DNA of 64,000 nucleotides from Pseudoflavonifractor sp902362925 (GCA_902362925.1 CABIYL010000011.1); one strand, 5' to 3'. Shown: positions 6,129 to 15,817, counted from the first letter of the stretch. The notes: a model not told the origin generated them from the sequence alone. Translations and numbers: made by a program.

Positions 6129-9113
6129 ATGGAAGACCTGCTGCTGCGTGTGCTCACTCTGTCGGCCGCCTGCTCGGCCGTACTGCTGCCCCTGCTGCTC
6201 CTGGCCCGGCGCATCCGCCACCGGTACGCCGCCCGCACCCTCTACGTGCTCTTTCTCCTGCTGGCCCTGCGGTTGGTTCTGCCGGTACAGCTGAACTGGT
6301 CCGCCCCCGCCGTCACGGTGGAGGTGCCCAGCTATTCCATCTCCGCGCCGGTGCAGCGGCCTGCCCCGGTGCAGAACATGACCCCAACCGAGCAGAATCC
6401 CTCCGGCCAGACCGTTCAAACTCCGGCCCAGTCCCTGCCCCAGCAGGTTCAGACCGCCCCGGAAGCTGAGCCTGTGACCATCCGCTCCACCCAGCTGCTT
6501 TCCATTCTCTGGCTGGCGGGCGCTGGGGTCTTCCTGGTTTTCCACGTTTTCTCCTACCTGCTTGCCCGGCGGAAGCTGCTCCGCTCCGCCCTGTCTCCCA
6601 CGCCGGAGCAGGCGGACAAGTGCTCGGCCCTCCGTCAGGCGCTGAACATCCACCGCTCCGTGGGGCTGATGCGCTCCTCCGCCGTCAGCTCCCCCATGAT
6701 GCTGGGTCTGGTTCGGCCGGTGATTCTCCTCCCCGACCGGGACCTGACCATCAGTGAGCTGGATCTGACCCTCCGCCATGAGCTGCTCCACCTGAAGCGC
6801 CGCGATGTGGCCTACAAGGCGGTTATGCTGCTGGCCAACGCGGTCCACTGGTTCAACCCTCTGGTGTGGTGGATGGCCCGTGAGGCGGGCCGCAACCTGG
6901 AGCTGTGCTGTGACGAGGCGGTCATCCGCAGCCTGAACGGCGGTGGGCGGCGGGAGTACGGCCAGGTGCTGCTCCAGGCCGCCGCGGACGCCTCCGGCCC
7001 CGCCCTGTCCACCCGCTTTGGCAGCGGAAAGGGGCAGCTGAAGGACCGGCTGGGCAATCTGTTCCTGAAAAAGCGCCGCGGCGTGCCTCTGCTGTGCTGT
7101 GCCCTGGCCCTGGTGCTGGCCCTGGGCGGCCTAGTGGCCTGTGAACAGGTGGACGGCGGGGAATCTCCCTCCGGAAACACCCTCACCGCTCAGGAGGCTC
7201 TGGATGCACTGAAGGAGAGCATCGCCTTTGACCCCGACACCGCTACCCTCACCTTCACCGTCCCGGCGGACTACGCCCCCGCCTCTGACTGGTCCATCCA
7301 CATTGCGGCACGGCAGGAGATGGACAGTGAGAGCGGCATGAGCCTCCACTACCTGGACGGCACCGTCTGGAAGGCAGGCGAGACCTACACCATCCCCCTC
7401 ACCGACGCCCAGATTGCCGCCATCCGCACCCAGGATGATGACCTGCTGGAATCGTGGGATCTCTCCATGGTCACCGAGCTCACCCTGGACGCCGCCCTGC
7501 CCGACCCGGAGAACGGCGAGCAGAGCATCACCGTGGACCTTCTTCCCGTGGTTCGGACGGAGGTCAATCCCTCCTATACCAGCGAGGTCTGGGGCTTCAC
7601 CCTCCAGCTGCCCGAGAACTGGGCAGGACTGTACGAGGTGGAAGAGGGAGCCGACAGCTGGGACTTCTACCTGAAAAACCGGGATGAAATGGGCGGCTGG
7701 CTCCTGAGTGTAAATGCGGCGGACCGGGACGCCTTCTATGAGGAGTGGGGCGGCGACCCTGAATCCAATTACCCCACCATGATGGTGATTCTGGCGGAGA
7801 CAGAGGACACGGTTTTCTACGCCACCTATCCCAGCGATGTGCAGTTCTCCGAAGAGAATCAGGATGAGTACCGGGCCCTGGACGCCACCGGCCGGCAGCT
7901 CACCCCGGAGGACTTCACCCTGAGCGGCGCCCCCTTCCCCACCCGGCTGACGGGACAGGTAGTCTCCTTCTCCGATAGCTCGCTCACCTTCCGGGCCGCA
8001 GACGGGACCGAGAACACCTATCCCCTCTCCGACCCCGACTTCCCCGTCACCCTCTTCATGCACGGCTTTGAGCACAGTCCTCACATTTCTTACCCCGCTG
8101 CCATGGTCTCTCTGGAGGGCCGTCTGAACTCGGGCTACACCCTCTATCTGGACGGAGATGGGCAGGTGGTCGGCCTGACTGAGTCCGCCCGTCAGCCTGT
8201 CACCTACAGCGGCTATCTCTGGCCCGCCATCAGCCACTACCAGATTGCCCGTTCTTTCTCCCAGGACCACCCGGGTGTGGACATCATCGCAGTCGCCGCT
8301 GCCTCCGTCTGCTCCGGTACCGTCACAGAGACAGGCACTGACCCCCAGTACGGGGGCTACCTGGTTGTCTCCTGTGATGAAGGCTCCTTCCGCTATGCCA
8401 ATCTGGCGGAACTCTATGTGGCGGTTGGCGAACAGGTGGAGCCCGGAGACATGCTGGGCCGTCTGTCCGAGCGCTCGGATGAAGGTTTGCTCCATCTGGA
8501 GTGGATTCCCGCCCGGACCGGCCAGCCCGAGGACCCGCTCTCTCTGACCTTTGTGGATGAGGACAATTTCCCGGTCAACGACCGGCTGACCGACTTCCCC
8601 GTAGACGAAGCCGTGGATGCCTTTCTGGCCGCTGAGGACGGCTATGAGGTGGTTGTGGCCGCGCCCTATGACAGCTCTGAGAGCAGTTATCTGATTATCG
8701 GCAGCTGGACCCGCAGCGGTGAGATAGGCTATGCGGCCCGGCTGGCCTGGCGGAACGAGGACGGCACCTGGCGTCTCTCGGAGCGGGGCACCTGCGCCCC
8801 CCTGATGAGTCCCCGAGTCACCGCCGGGGTGCTGCGGTACAACGAGGAAAATGCCCTGGTGTTCGGCTTCCTGGGCGGCTCCACCTGGACCGATTTCGAC
8901 GGCCCCGATGTGCCCTACAACACGGCGGAAATCACCGTCCAGACCGCCGGTGAACTCCCCTACACGCTTCGCACCTCAGCGCCCGCCAACGGCTGGTTTG
9001 CCCTCAACGTCCCCGCAGAAGCCCTGCCTGTGGAGGACCTGCTCTTCTCCATGGACAACGGCGTCTCCTTCCGGTACAGCGACTTCTTCGGCGACGCTCT
9101 CTCACAGCAGTAA
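6129..9113 (+). CDS. BlaR1-like M56 sensor metalloprotease with degenerate M23 domain
   Basis: This 994-residue membrane protein has four transmembrane helices (about 5-25, 37-52, 122-146 and 320-338). The cytoplasmic M56 protease domain contains HELLH (217-221) and the downstream NLELCCDEAVI signature. The C-terminal 650 residues would be extracellular. Within them, about 690-800 resembles an M23/LytM fold: the zinc ligands HPGVD (His714, Asp718) and His789 are kept, but the two catalytic histidines appear replaced by Asn758 and Leu787, so binding rather than hydrolysis is likely. No penicillin-binding sensor domain is seen, so the signal is probably a cell-wall fragment or other ligand (inference). 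It ends at a strong terminator. Confidence 0.85.
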   Translation: MEDLLLRVLTLSAACSAVLLPLLLLARRIRHRYAARTLYVLFLLLALRLVLPVQLNWSAPAVTVEVPSYSISAPVQRPAPVQNMTPTEQNPSGQTVQTPAQSLPQQVQTAPEAEPVTIRSTQLLSILWLAGAGVFLVFHVFSYLLARRKLLRSALSPTPEQADKCSALRQALNIHRSVGLMRSSAVSSPMMLGLVRPVILLPDRDLTISELDLTLRHELLHLKRRDVAYKAVMLLANAVHWFNPLVWWMAREAGRNLELCCDEAVIRSLNGGGRREYGQVLLQAAADASGPALSTRFGSGKGQLKDRLGNLFLKKRRGVPLLCCALALVLALGGLVACEQVDGGESPSGNTLTAQEALDALKESIAFDPDTATLTFTVPADYAPASDWSIHIAARQEMDSESGMSLHYLDGTVWKAGETYTIPLTDAQIAAIRTQDDDLLESWDLSMVTELTLDAALPDPENGEQSITVDLLPVVRTEVNPSYTSEVWGFTLQLPENWAGLYEVEEGADSWDFYLKNRDEMGGWLLSVNAADRDAFYEEWGGDPESNYPTMMVILAETEDTVFYATYPSDVQFSEENQDEYRALDATGRQLTPEDFTLSGAPFPTRLTGQVVSFSDSSLTFRAADGTENTYPLSDPDFPVTLFMHGFEHSPHISYPAAMVSLEGRLNSGYTLYLDGDGQVVGLTESARQPVTYSGYLWPAISHYQIARSFSQDHPGVDIIAVAAASVCSGTVTETGTDPQYGGYLVVSCDEGSFRYANLAELYVAVGEQVEPGDMLGRLSERSDEGLLHLEWIPARTGQPEDPLSLTFVDEDNFPVNDRLTDFPVDEAVDAFLAAEDGYEVVVAAPYDSSESSYLIIGSWTRSGEIGYAARLAWRNEDGTWRLSERGTCAPLMSPRVTAGVLRYNEENALVFGFLGGSTWTDFDGPDVPYNTAEITVQTAGELPYTLRTSAPANGWFALNVPAEALPVEDLLFSMDNGVSFRYSDFFGDALSQQ

Positions 9114-9122
9114 TCCGTACAA

Positions 9123-9160
9123 AAAGTGCCCGGAGCATCAGCTCCGGGCACTTTATTTTT
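9123..9160. terminator. Bidirectional terminator between convergent genes
   Basis: A 14-bp stem (AAAGTGCCCGGAGC and complement, loop ATCA) with T-rich sequence on the + side and A5 on the left. It serves the M56 gene (+) and probably the flavoprotein gene (-). Confidence 0.88.
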
Positions 9161-9162
9161 GT

Positions 9163-10758
9163 TTAATGCTTCAGAGAGAGGATGATACTCTTTCCCTGCT
9201 CCGGGTCAGTGTCGGGGAAGTCGGTGCGGGTGTGGCAGCCACGGCTCTCGGTCCGCCGGAGGGCGGACTGGAGCACCAGGCTGGCCAGGTAGACCAGCTG
9301 GGTCAGGCGGCGCTTCTTCTGCTGCTGGACAAAGTTGGGGGTGGACAGCTCGGAGAGCTGCCGGTCCAGGTAGCCCAGCTCCACCAGGCCCTGGGTCAGG
9401 CCCTGGGCGTCCCGCAGGATGCCGCCATACTGCCAGAGAATATGGCGGATGCGCTTCTCGCTGCCGGTGAGCATGCTCTCTGTCTCCGGGGCAGGCAGGC
9501 AGTCCTCGCACTGGTCCGGAGCGTCCCAGGTCAGCCCGGTGGGCAGGGGCGTCTTCTCCGCCTCCTCCGCCGCCAGCTGTCCGGCAATCTGGCCAAAGAC
9601 CACGTTCTCCGTGAGCGCCGTGGCGCCCAGCCGGTTGGCGCCGTGGATGCCGCCGGCCACCTCGCCCACGGCGTACAGGCCAGGCACGTCGGTGTGGCAG
9701 TCCACGTCGATGATAACGCCGCCGCAGGAGAAATGGGCCGCAGGCACCACCTCAATCAGGTCCTTGGACGGGTCGATACCCGCTGCCCGCAGGGCCTTGC
9801 ACGCGCCGAAGCTCTGGAGCAGAGCTTTTTCCGGGATGTGCCGGGCGTCCACATACACGCCGCCCAAGGGGCTGCCCCGTCCGGCTGCCACTTCCTTAGC
9901 GATGGCGGCGGACAGGATGTCACGGGCGGCCACATCCTTCAGCACCGGGTCATAGCGCTCCATGAACCGCTCGCCGTCCTTGTTGAGAATGGCGGCGCCC
10001 TCACCCCGGAGGGTGTCGTTAACCAGCTTGCCTTTCAGGCCCGGCGGTGCGGCCAGGGTGGTGGGCATGAACTGGACAAACTCCATGTCCCGCAGGCGGC
10101 AGCCCGCCTCCAGGGCCAGGATGTACCCCTCGCCGGTGAGGCCGGGTGCGGTGGTGGTGTGCTCATAGAGGGCCGCCATGCCGCCGGTGGCCAGCACCAC
10201 CGTCTTGGCGGCGATCATCAGGGGCTTGCCTTCCCCGTCCATGCCCGCCGCGCCGCACACCCGGCCGTCCTTCCGCAGCAGCTGGGTAATGAGGGCGTTT
10301 TTCAGCATGGTCACGCCCTCGTCTCCCGCTCGGCGGAAGAGGACGCCGTAGGAATCGCTGCCCCGGCCGGAGGCGCACCGCAGAGACCGGGGCACCGAGT
10401 GGCCGCCGGAACGGAAGCGGCGGTAGCTGCCGTCCTCGTTGTGGTAGAACTCCACGCCCCACTCCGTCACCCGCTCGATGGCGGGATAGGCCCGCTCGGC
10501 CAGACGGCGCAGCAGAGGTTGGTCCACCAGCTCCGTGCCGTTGCGCAGGGCGTCCGCCATCAGGCGATCCATGGAGTCGTCCACCGCGTCGGGCAGCACC
10601 ACGGCGTACCCGCCTGCGGCCACAGCGGTGGCGTTGCCGCCCGCCTTGTAGGCCAGGGTCACCCGGGCGCCCGCCTCACGGGCCGACATGGCCGCGCACA
10701 GTCCGGCGCTGCCGCCCCCCAGCACCAGCACATCAGTTTCCAGCTTTACAGGTCTCAT
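9163..10758 (-). CDS. FAD-dependent oxidoreductase, L-aspartate oxidase/fumarate reductase type
   Basis: This 531-residue soluble flavoprotein has an N-terminal FAD-binding motif (VLVLGGGSAGLCAA) and the family signatures HFSCGGVIIDV and GANRLGATALTENVVFG. A helical C-terminal domain follows, as in L-aspartate oxidase (NadB) and fumarate reductase/succinate dehydrogenase flavoproteins. The length fits NadB (about 540), but no nadA or nadC is adjacent and no iron-sulfur partner gene is present, so the substrate is undecided. There is no signal peptide. It is monocistronic with its own promoter (10827-10856). Confidence 0.8.
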   Translation of the reverse strand: MRPVKLETDVLVLGGGSAGLCAAMSAREAGARVTLAYKAGGNATAVAAGGYAVVLPDAVDDSMDRLMADALRNGTELVDQPLLRRLAERAYPAIERVTEWGVEFYHNEDGSYRRFRSGGHSVPRSLRCASGRGSDSYGVLFRRAGDEGVTMLKNALITQLLRKDGRVCGAAGMDGEGKPLMIAAKTVVLATGGMAALYEHTTTAPGLTGEGYILALEAGCRLRDMEFVQFMPTTLAAPPGLKGKLVNDTLRGEGAAILNKDGERFMERYDPVLKDVAARDILSAAIAKEVAAGRGSPLGGVYVDARHIPEKALLQSFGACKALRAAGIDPSKDLIEVVPAAHFSCGGVIIDVDCHTDVPGLYAVGEVAGGIHGANRLGATALTENVVFGQIAGQLAAEEAEKTPLPTGLTWDAPDQCEDCLPAPETESMLTGSEKRIRHILWQYGGILRDAQGLTQGLVELGYLDRQLSELSTPNFVQQQKKRRLTQLVYLASLVLQSALRRTESRGCHTRTDFPDTDPEQGKSIILSLKH

Positions 10759-10826
10759 ACTCCGGCTCCTTTCCCTGTTCCCCGTTTTTCACGGCCGCCC
10801 GGGACCGCATATCTTCTTCTCTATCA

Positions 10827-10856
10827 GAATAACCCCTCCTCCTGGGGGAATGTCAA
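10827..10856 (-). promoter_or_regulatory. Probable promoter of the flavoprotein gene
   Basis: Reverse strand: TTGACA (10851-10856), 18-base spacer, TTATTC (10827-10832). The -35 is perfect and the -10 is weak. Confidence 0.5.
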
Positions 10857-10921
10857 GAGGATTTTGCGGCCCACCCCGCCCGGCTCAGTCCCTGCGAATG
10901 AAACTGGAAATGCCCGGCACA

Positions 10922-10957
10922 ACAAAAGCACGGCGCGGCGGAATACCCGCCGCGCCG
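10922..10957 (-). terminator. Terminator of the SIR2-like/NTPase cassette
   Basis: An 11-bp GC-only stem (CGGCGCGGCGG and complement, loop of 5) is followed on the reverse strand by TGCTTTTGTT. It closes the two-gene transcript about 45 bases past the second stop. Confidence 0.75.
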
Positions 10958-11000
10958 CTGTAAATGCTCAAAAACGCCTATATCGTGGTGACCAACAGGC

Positions 11001-12020
11001 TCAGATTCCGTACTCCTGGGAAAAATCTTCCGCGCCCACGTTGGCGAAGTGCCGGTTGATATCCTCCTGCAGCAGCTCTTGCGGCAGCATTCCGCACCCG
11101 CAGTTCTCCATTGTAGCCTGGAGCTGGGGGCACAGCTTCATGAAGAAATAATCCCGGCAATCCGCCGCCATGCTCCGTCCGTTTCCCTGCCTGCGGGAGA
11201 ATATCCTCTGAATCTCCTCCCGGCGCGCTTCGCTTTCCTGGCGGTAGGCCTCTTTCTTTTCTTCCGCCTGTCTGGCTGCCGCTGGGCATACCTGAATGAC
11301 ATATTCGCAGCTTCTGATTTTCTCGTCCAGGTCGGCAAAGAGGGCGCTCTCAATCCACCGGTCCAGCTTTGGCCGGATATTGTACGCTGTAATCCGGTTC
11401 ATATTGGCGCCTGCCGCCGCAGCGTTGGCCATATAGGCCACGGCAAGCTGGCCCAGGTAGATATCCTGCTTTTTGCAGTACCAGTTCAGGATTTCCCGCT
11501 TCCAGTGGTCCACAACTGCCGCCTTGTCCGCAGACTCCGCCACCAGATCCACAAACAGGGTGAGCTGGGTAATCAGCTTCTCGCCCAGCTGCTCCAGCGC
11601 CCTGTACAGCCGCTCAAAGTCCTGATCGGTCTCCGCCTGCGTCTTCCCCAGCTCACGCTGCTGCCACACCCTGTACTCATCCAGCTGGTTCTGCTCAAAA
11701 AAGCCATTGGCCTGGCTGTTGTTGTGGTCCAGCACCGCCCGCAGCATTTTGACGACACCCACCAGATCCCGGAAATGACTGAAGCGCCACTTCTCCGCCT
11801 CCGGGGCAAAGTAGTACAGCGCCGGGGTCACACAGGTGCTGTCCACCGCGAACTTGTACAGGTTCTGAATGCCCACATAAAATTTGGCATCCCAGTGGAT
11901 GGCAATTCCCGTTGTGGGCGCGTAGTTGCAGGTGAGGAAGAGGACCGGGTCGATTTTTTCCCGGATTCTCCGGTTCAGAGCCTCCGCCGGCTCCGCAGAG
12001 ACAAGAATACTGCTCATCAC
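11001..12020 (-). CDS. Unrecognised partner protein of the SIR2-like NTPase (possible HEPN-like)
   Basis: This 339-residue cytosolic, mostly helical protein starts at GTG 12018-12020, which overlaps the upstream TGA; an ATG three bases on is equally possible. I recognise no family by name. One motif stands out: LRAVLDHNN near residues 92-100, an Arg-x4-His spacing of the kind that forms the RNase site in HEPN proteins, set in a predicted helix after HFRDLVGVVK. The C-terminal third is charged and coiled-coil-like (EEKKEAYRQESEARREEI) and ends with a Cys pair (CGCG). Overlap with the NTPase gene indicates co-translation and joint function. Confidence 0.75.
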   Translation of the reverse strand: MMSSILVSAEPAEALNRRIREKIDPVLFLTCNYAPTTGIAIHWDAKFYVGIQNLYKFAVDSTCVTPALYYFAPEAEKWRFSHFRDLVGVVKMLRAVLDHNNSQANGFFEQNQLDEYRVWQQRELGKTQAETDQDFERLYRALEQLGEKLITQLTLFVDLVAESADKAAVVDHWKREILNWYCKKQDIYLGQLAVAYMANAAAAGANMNRITAYNIRPKLDRWIESALFADLDEKIRSCEYVIQVCPAAARQAEEKKEAYRQESEARREEIQRIFSRRQGNGRSMAADCRDYFFMKLCPQLQATMENCGCGMLPQELLQEDINRHFANVGAEDFSQEYGI

Positions 12021-15000
12021 TGCGCCCCCCGTTCCTGTCTGCCGCTGTCGGTGTACACAGACAGCCCCATGTAGCCTATGCCCAGCTCCAGATCCGTGAG
12101 CACACTGTTCCGCTCAGGCATACGGGTGGTGCGTCCCAGGTTGGCCCGGTGGAACCGGATACCGGTCTTGCTGCCGAGATGCTCCGGCACGTTGTTGACC
12201 CGGATGTATCCGCTGTAATCCTTGGTGCTCAGCACGGTGCCGCTGTACTTCAGCGGCTTCCCTGTCTCGTCACAGATCATAAAGGGCGTGCGCATTCTGG
12301 CAGAGGCGTAGAACTGGCCCTCATCCAGGGTGTTCAGAATCTGTATGGCCGCGTTGTAGTTCCAGCTGGTCTGGAGGGTGGACAGCGCATAGAGCAGCAC
12401 CAGGATGGGCTGGCGGCCCGCAGCCTCGGCCCGGTCGAAGTACTGCCGGCACAGCCCGTGCAGGTCCTCCCACTGGCTCTGGCTCAGCCTGGTCAGCTGG
12501 CACTCGGCACTACCCTGGAGGGAGCGCTCGTTGTAGCTCATCCAGCTGACCCGGATCAGCATGGCCAGCGCGTAGGCGTTGGTGGTAATACACTGGAAAT
12601 TCTCACTGCTGCGCATGAATTTCCGTATTTTTTCGCACATCATAACCTGATAGTCGGAGAGCTGGCTGTTCATGCGGAACGCAATCTTGGCTCTGTCCAG
12701 CTCCTTCTGACAGATGAAGGTGATGGCCGCAGGGTTGTTGGCCTCCAGCAGCTTGTCGTAGAGGTCGTAGTAGGTGTTCTGTTCCCCGGCGCTCCGGTTC
12801 TTGATCTCGTCAATGGAGATCCGGAAGTCGTTGCTGAGCGCCTGAATGGCGGTGATATTTTCGTTGATCTCATCCCTGCCGTTGGCGCCCCGGTTGAGCA
12901 CCTCTGTGTTGCTGCAGATATCCACAATCTGCATGATCTCGCTGAGGTACTGCAGCCGCTTTTCGCTGCGGCTCTCCTTGTCGTAGGCTCTGAGGAAGGC
13001 CTTGAAGAGCACATTGTAGGCATAGCCGTTGGTGGGCTGGCGGTTGATGACCCGGACCAGCTGGCGGAAGATCTCCGGGTACTGCATATGGCAGCCGCTG
13101 TACTGAATCTGCTCCGGCTTGGCGTCGCACGCCTGGCAGCACGCCCGGTACTCTTCTCCCATCCGCTCCACCAGGGAGTTGCACTGAGCAATCTCCACCA
13201 TCAGCATGTCCCGCTGCTCCGCCAGGTGCTGCTTGCTGTACCAGTCATCCCGGGACCGGATGGTGCCGTCCAGCTCGTCCACGCAGCGGTTGGCCAGGGT
13301 CAGCGCCTCATACAGCCGCTTGAGGCGGTATTCATAGCTCTCCACGGAGTACCGCTCGCTGTCGTACTCCCACGGCTTCTGGCCGGAACTTATCCAGTCC
13401 TTGCAGGTCTCATCCCACAGTCCTCCGTAGAACTCACGGGTGAAGGTGACAATGATGGACGCAAAGCCCATATCCACATCGGGTACGCCATACACGTCCC
13501 GAATGTCCTCCACCTTTTCAATGAGCCGGTCCAGATTGCTGAGAATATCGCCGTGTCCTTCCTTTCTCTGCTGGAAGGGCAGGTAGCGGGAGTTGGGTCC
13601 CATCAGGCGCAGCAGGTCCTGGAGGCTCTTGGTCAGCTCCTCATCAATGCACTGGCTGCGGCGGTAGTCCTGACCGTAGAGGTCCATGATGTCGCACAGC
13701 AGCTCCACCTGCTCCCGGCCGCCGTATCCCTTGTTGTCGAGGAAAATTTTGGCCTCCAGGGCATTGCGGAACCGGAAGACAAAGTCTCCTCCGGTCTCGC
13801 TCTCACCGTAGTAGAGCCAGGGAATATTGGTCACTTCATGGAACAGCGCCCGGTTCTCCGTGCTGTATACGCTGCCCCTGGAGGACTCGTCCAGCAGGAT
13901 GGAGAAGGCAAGCCCGCTGGGCATATCCAGCTTGAAACGGCTGAACATGGCCACACACAGGTTCATCCGGTCCAGCACCTCGTTGAACTCTGTGTCGCTC
14001 CCCTCCTTTTCCGCTCCGGTCACCTCCGCCGGAATTTCCTCTGGCGTGAATCCGGCCTTCAGGAAGGCCTGCATCATGGGGCTGAGCTCCTGTTTCTTCT
14101 TCTCTCCCCCCAGAATCTTGTCAAAACGCTCGTTGACGTACTGGGCCACCTTCCGCTGCTCCCGGGACAGCCCCTCCTCCAGCTGGGGCCGCAGCAGGGC
14201 GATGAGCTTATAGAAGTAGTTGAAGATATCCGGCTCCCCTTCCCGGCCCAGCCGGTCAAACCAGCTTCGCAGCGTGGCGGGATCAATGCCGGAGTACTCC
14301 TTGAATTTGTTCCGCAGGTCGGCCACCTCCCGCTCGGTCAGGGTGCGGGTGGTGGGCACATAGTAGCTCTGGCGGCTCCGGATGACCTGAGCATGCTCCT
14401 GGTCGCATGTCACAAAGCGGGTGGACTCCCCCGTCTTCTCCATCCTGTAAAACTCTGTACCGGAGGCGTTGTCCTCGGGCTTGCTGTACGCGCTGCACAC
14501 CAGCACAAAGCGGCGGCCTCTGTTGTTCAGCTGCCGGACCAGGTTCTGGGCGTTACTGACGCCGGAGCGGTAGGAGGAGCAGTCCCACACCAGCAGGATG
14601 CGGGTGGCCCCCATGCCGTCCTGCTGCTCGATGTACTGCATCAGGTTGTCCAGATCGTCCAGCTCCTGGCTGCCGTTGTAGAAGAGCAGCGTATCGTTCT
14701 GGATGAAAATGACCGGGCAGAGCTTCTCGTTGTAAATCCGATACGCCAACGCCCCAAGGGTGATGCTCTTGCTGCTGCTGGGATGGCCGGTCAGAACAAT
14801 GGGGCCGGACTCCTGGGAGTCAAACATCCCGCCGCCCGCGAGCATCTTTCTGGTCAGCTGGACAATGGTGTCCTCATAGCTCCGCTTGATATAGAAGGTG
14901 GAGTGGGGCAGATAGCCGTACCACTGGGGTCCGTTGGAGGCGCTCAGCTCCAGGAAATTGGAAAACCATTTCTCATACTGGAGCTTTCCATAGGGGCGGA

Positions 15001-15781
15001 TTCTATACACGGTCCGGTCGGTGAGCAGTGTGGCCAGGTAGCTGTAATGCATCAGCTCCTCCGGCCGGATGCTGACAGGCCCGTTATTCACATAGTACAG
15101 GTCGCCGCTGTCCGAAGGCGTCACCGGCTCCACATCCTCCGTGCGCTCACGGATGATGTCGGCCAGCTTGTCCGGGGACAGGGCGAAGCCCTTTCGGTCG
15201 GCAATCTGCTGCAGCTGTCCGCCGGAGGGCTGCTCCAGATCCACATCCCAGAACTGGACATTGCCGTCTGGCACGGCGAGCAGCGCCCTGGCGAACACGG
15301 CCAGGGACAGTTCTCCCTCTGTCTCAGGCCGATAGCCGGTCACCACCATCTGGCTGACACAGTCCAGCAGGCTGGGCAGTAGCTGAAGCAGCTCCTGGGC
15401 GTGGTTGGCGGCAGCCGTGTCCGCTCCGCCGTCCGAAAGGCCGATGGACTGCAAAAAGGCGTCATCGTTGGCCGCCTCTTCCTGCGTGTGGCCCTCTACG
15501 CCGCACAGCCGCAGAATGGGCAGCTTCTCCCGATTCAGCGGTCTGGCGGGAATCTCCGCTCTGGTGGTGTACTCCTGTACAGAGCGCTCCGCCTTTTTGA
15601 AATATGTACTGAACGCCGCGTCCGTCCTGCTGGTCATAACGCAGCTCCAAGGGCAGTCGGCCACCAGCTTCAGCTCCTCATCGCTGATATGCCTGCCCAC
15701 AAAAAGAATCATCGGATTGCAGTTAAAGCTACGGAAAAATGCATTTGCCCTTTTTCGCTGTTCAAACGCTGTGTTTCCCAT
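12017..15781 (-). CDS. Large STAND-like P-loop NTPase with divergent SIR2-like N-terminal domain
   Basis: The product is 1254 residues. Residues about 20-185 show the spacing of a SIR2-like Rossmann domain: NPMILFVGRHIS (22-33) in place of the GAG loop, CVMTSRTD (47-54) in place of TTNYD, LPILRLCG (87-94) in place of the catalytic HG motif, and VVTGYRPETEGEL (146-158) resembling GYS..D. The usual catalytic Asn and His are therefore not evident. A P-loop follows at GHPSSSKS (332-339), with a Walker B-like ILLVWD (395-400). About 800 further residues form a helical sensor or repeat region. The start at 15779-15781 has GGAGG seven bases upstream. It is co-transcribed with the 339-aa partner from its own promoter. 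A role in phage or stress defence is inference. Confidence 0.75.
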   Translation of the reverse strand: MGNTAFEQRKRANAFFRSFNCNPMILFVGRHISDEELKLVADCPWSCVMTSRTDAAFSTYFKKAERSVQEYTTRAEIPARPLNREKLPILRLCGVEGHTQEEAANDDAFLQSIGLSDGGADTAAANHAQELLQLLPSLLDCVSQMVVTGYRPETEGELSLAVFARALLAVPDGNVQFWDVDLEQPSGGQLQQIADRKGFALSPDKLADIIRERTEDVEPVTPSDSGDLYYVNNGPVSIRPEELMHYSYLATLLTDRTVYRIRPYGKLQYEKWFSNFLELSASNGPQWYGYLPHSTFYIKRSYEDTIVQLTRKMLAGGGMFDSQESGPIVLTGHPSSSKSITLGALAYRIYNEKLCPVIFIQNDTLLFYNGSQELDDLDNLMQYIEQQDGMGATRILLVWDCSSYRSGVSNAQNLVRQLNNRGRRFVLVCSAYSKPEDNASGTEFYRMEKTGESTRFVTCDQEHAQVIRSRQSYYVPTTRTLTEREVADLRNKFKEYSGIDPATLRSWFDRLGREGEPDIFNYFYKLIALLRPQLEEGLSREQRKVAQYVNERFDKILGGEKKKQELSPMMQAFLKAGFTPEEIPAEVTGAEKEGSDTEFNEVLDRMNLCVAMFSRFKLDMPSGLAFSILLDESSRGSVYSTENRALFHEVTNIPWLYYGESETGGDFVFRFRNALEAKIFLDNKGYGGREQVELLCDIMDLYGQDYRRSQCIDEELTKSLQDLLRLMGPNSRYLPFQQRKEGHGDILSNLDRLIEKVEDIRDVYGVPDVDMGFASIIVTFTREFYGGLWDETCKDWISSGQKPWEYDSERYSVESYEYRLKRLYEALTLANRCVDELDGTIRSRDDWYSKQHLAEQRDMLMVEIAQCNSLVERMGEEYRACCQACDAKPEQIQYSGCHMQYPEIFRQLVRVINRQPTNGYAYNVLFKAFLRAYDKESRSEKRLQYLSEIMQIVDICSNTEVLNRGANGRDEINENITAIQALSNDFRISIDEIKNRSAGEQNTYYDLYDKLLEANNPAAITFICQKELDRAKIAFRMNSQLSDYQVMMCEKIRKFMRSSENFQCITTNAYALAMLIRVSWMSYNERSLQGSAECQLTRLSQSQWEDLHGLCRQYFDRAEAAGRQPILVLLYALSTLQTSWNYNAAIQILNTLDEGQFYASARMRTPFMICDETGKPLKYSGTVLSTKDYSGYIRVNNVPEHLGSKTGIRFHRANLGRTTRMPERNSVLTDLELGIGYMGLSVYTDSGRQERGAQ

Positions 15782-15817
15782 TTCCAAGCCTCCAGTCCGG
15801 AAAGAAACTATGCTCAA

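Noticed and set aside
12017..15781. Horizontal transfer of the NTPase cassette based on composition.
   Set aside because: GC content and codon choice look like the neighbours by eye; no integrase, tRNA end or direct repeats flank it.
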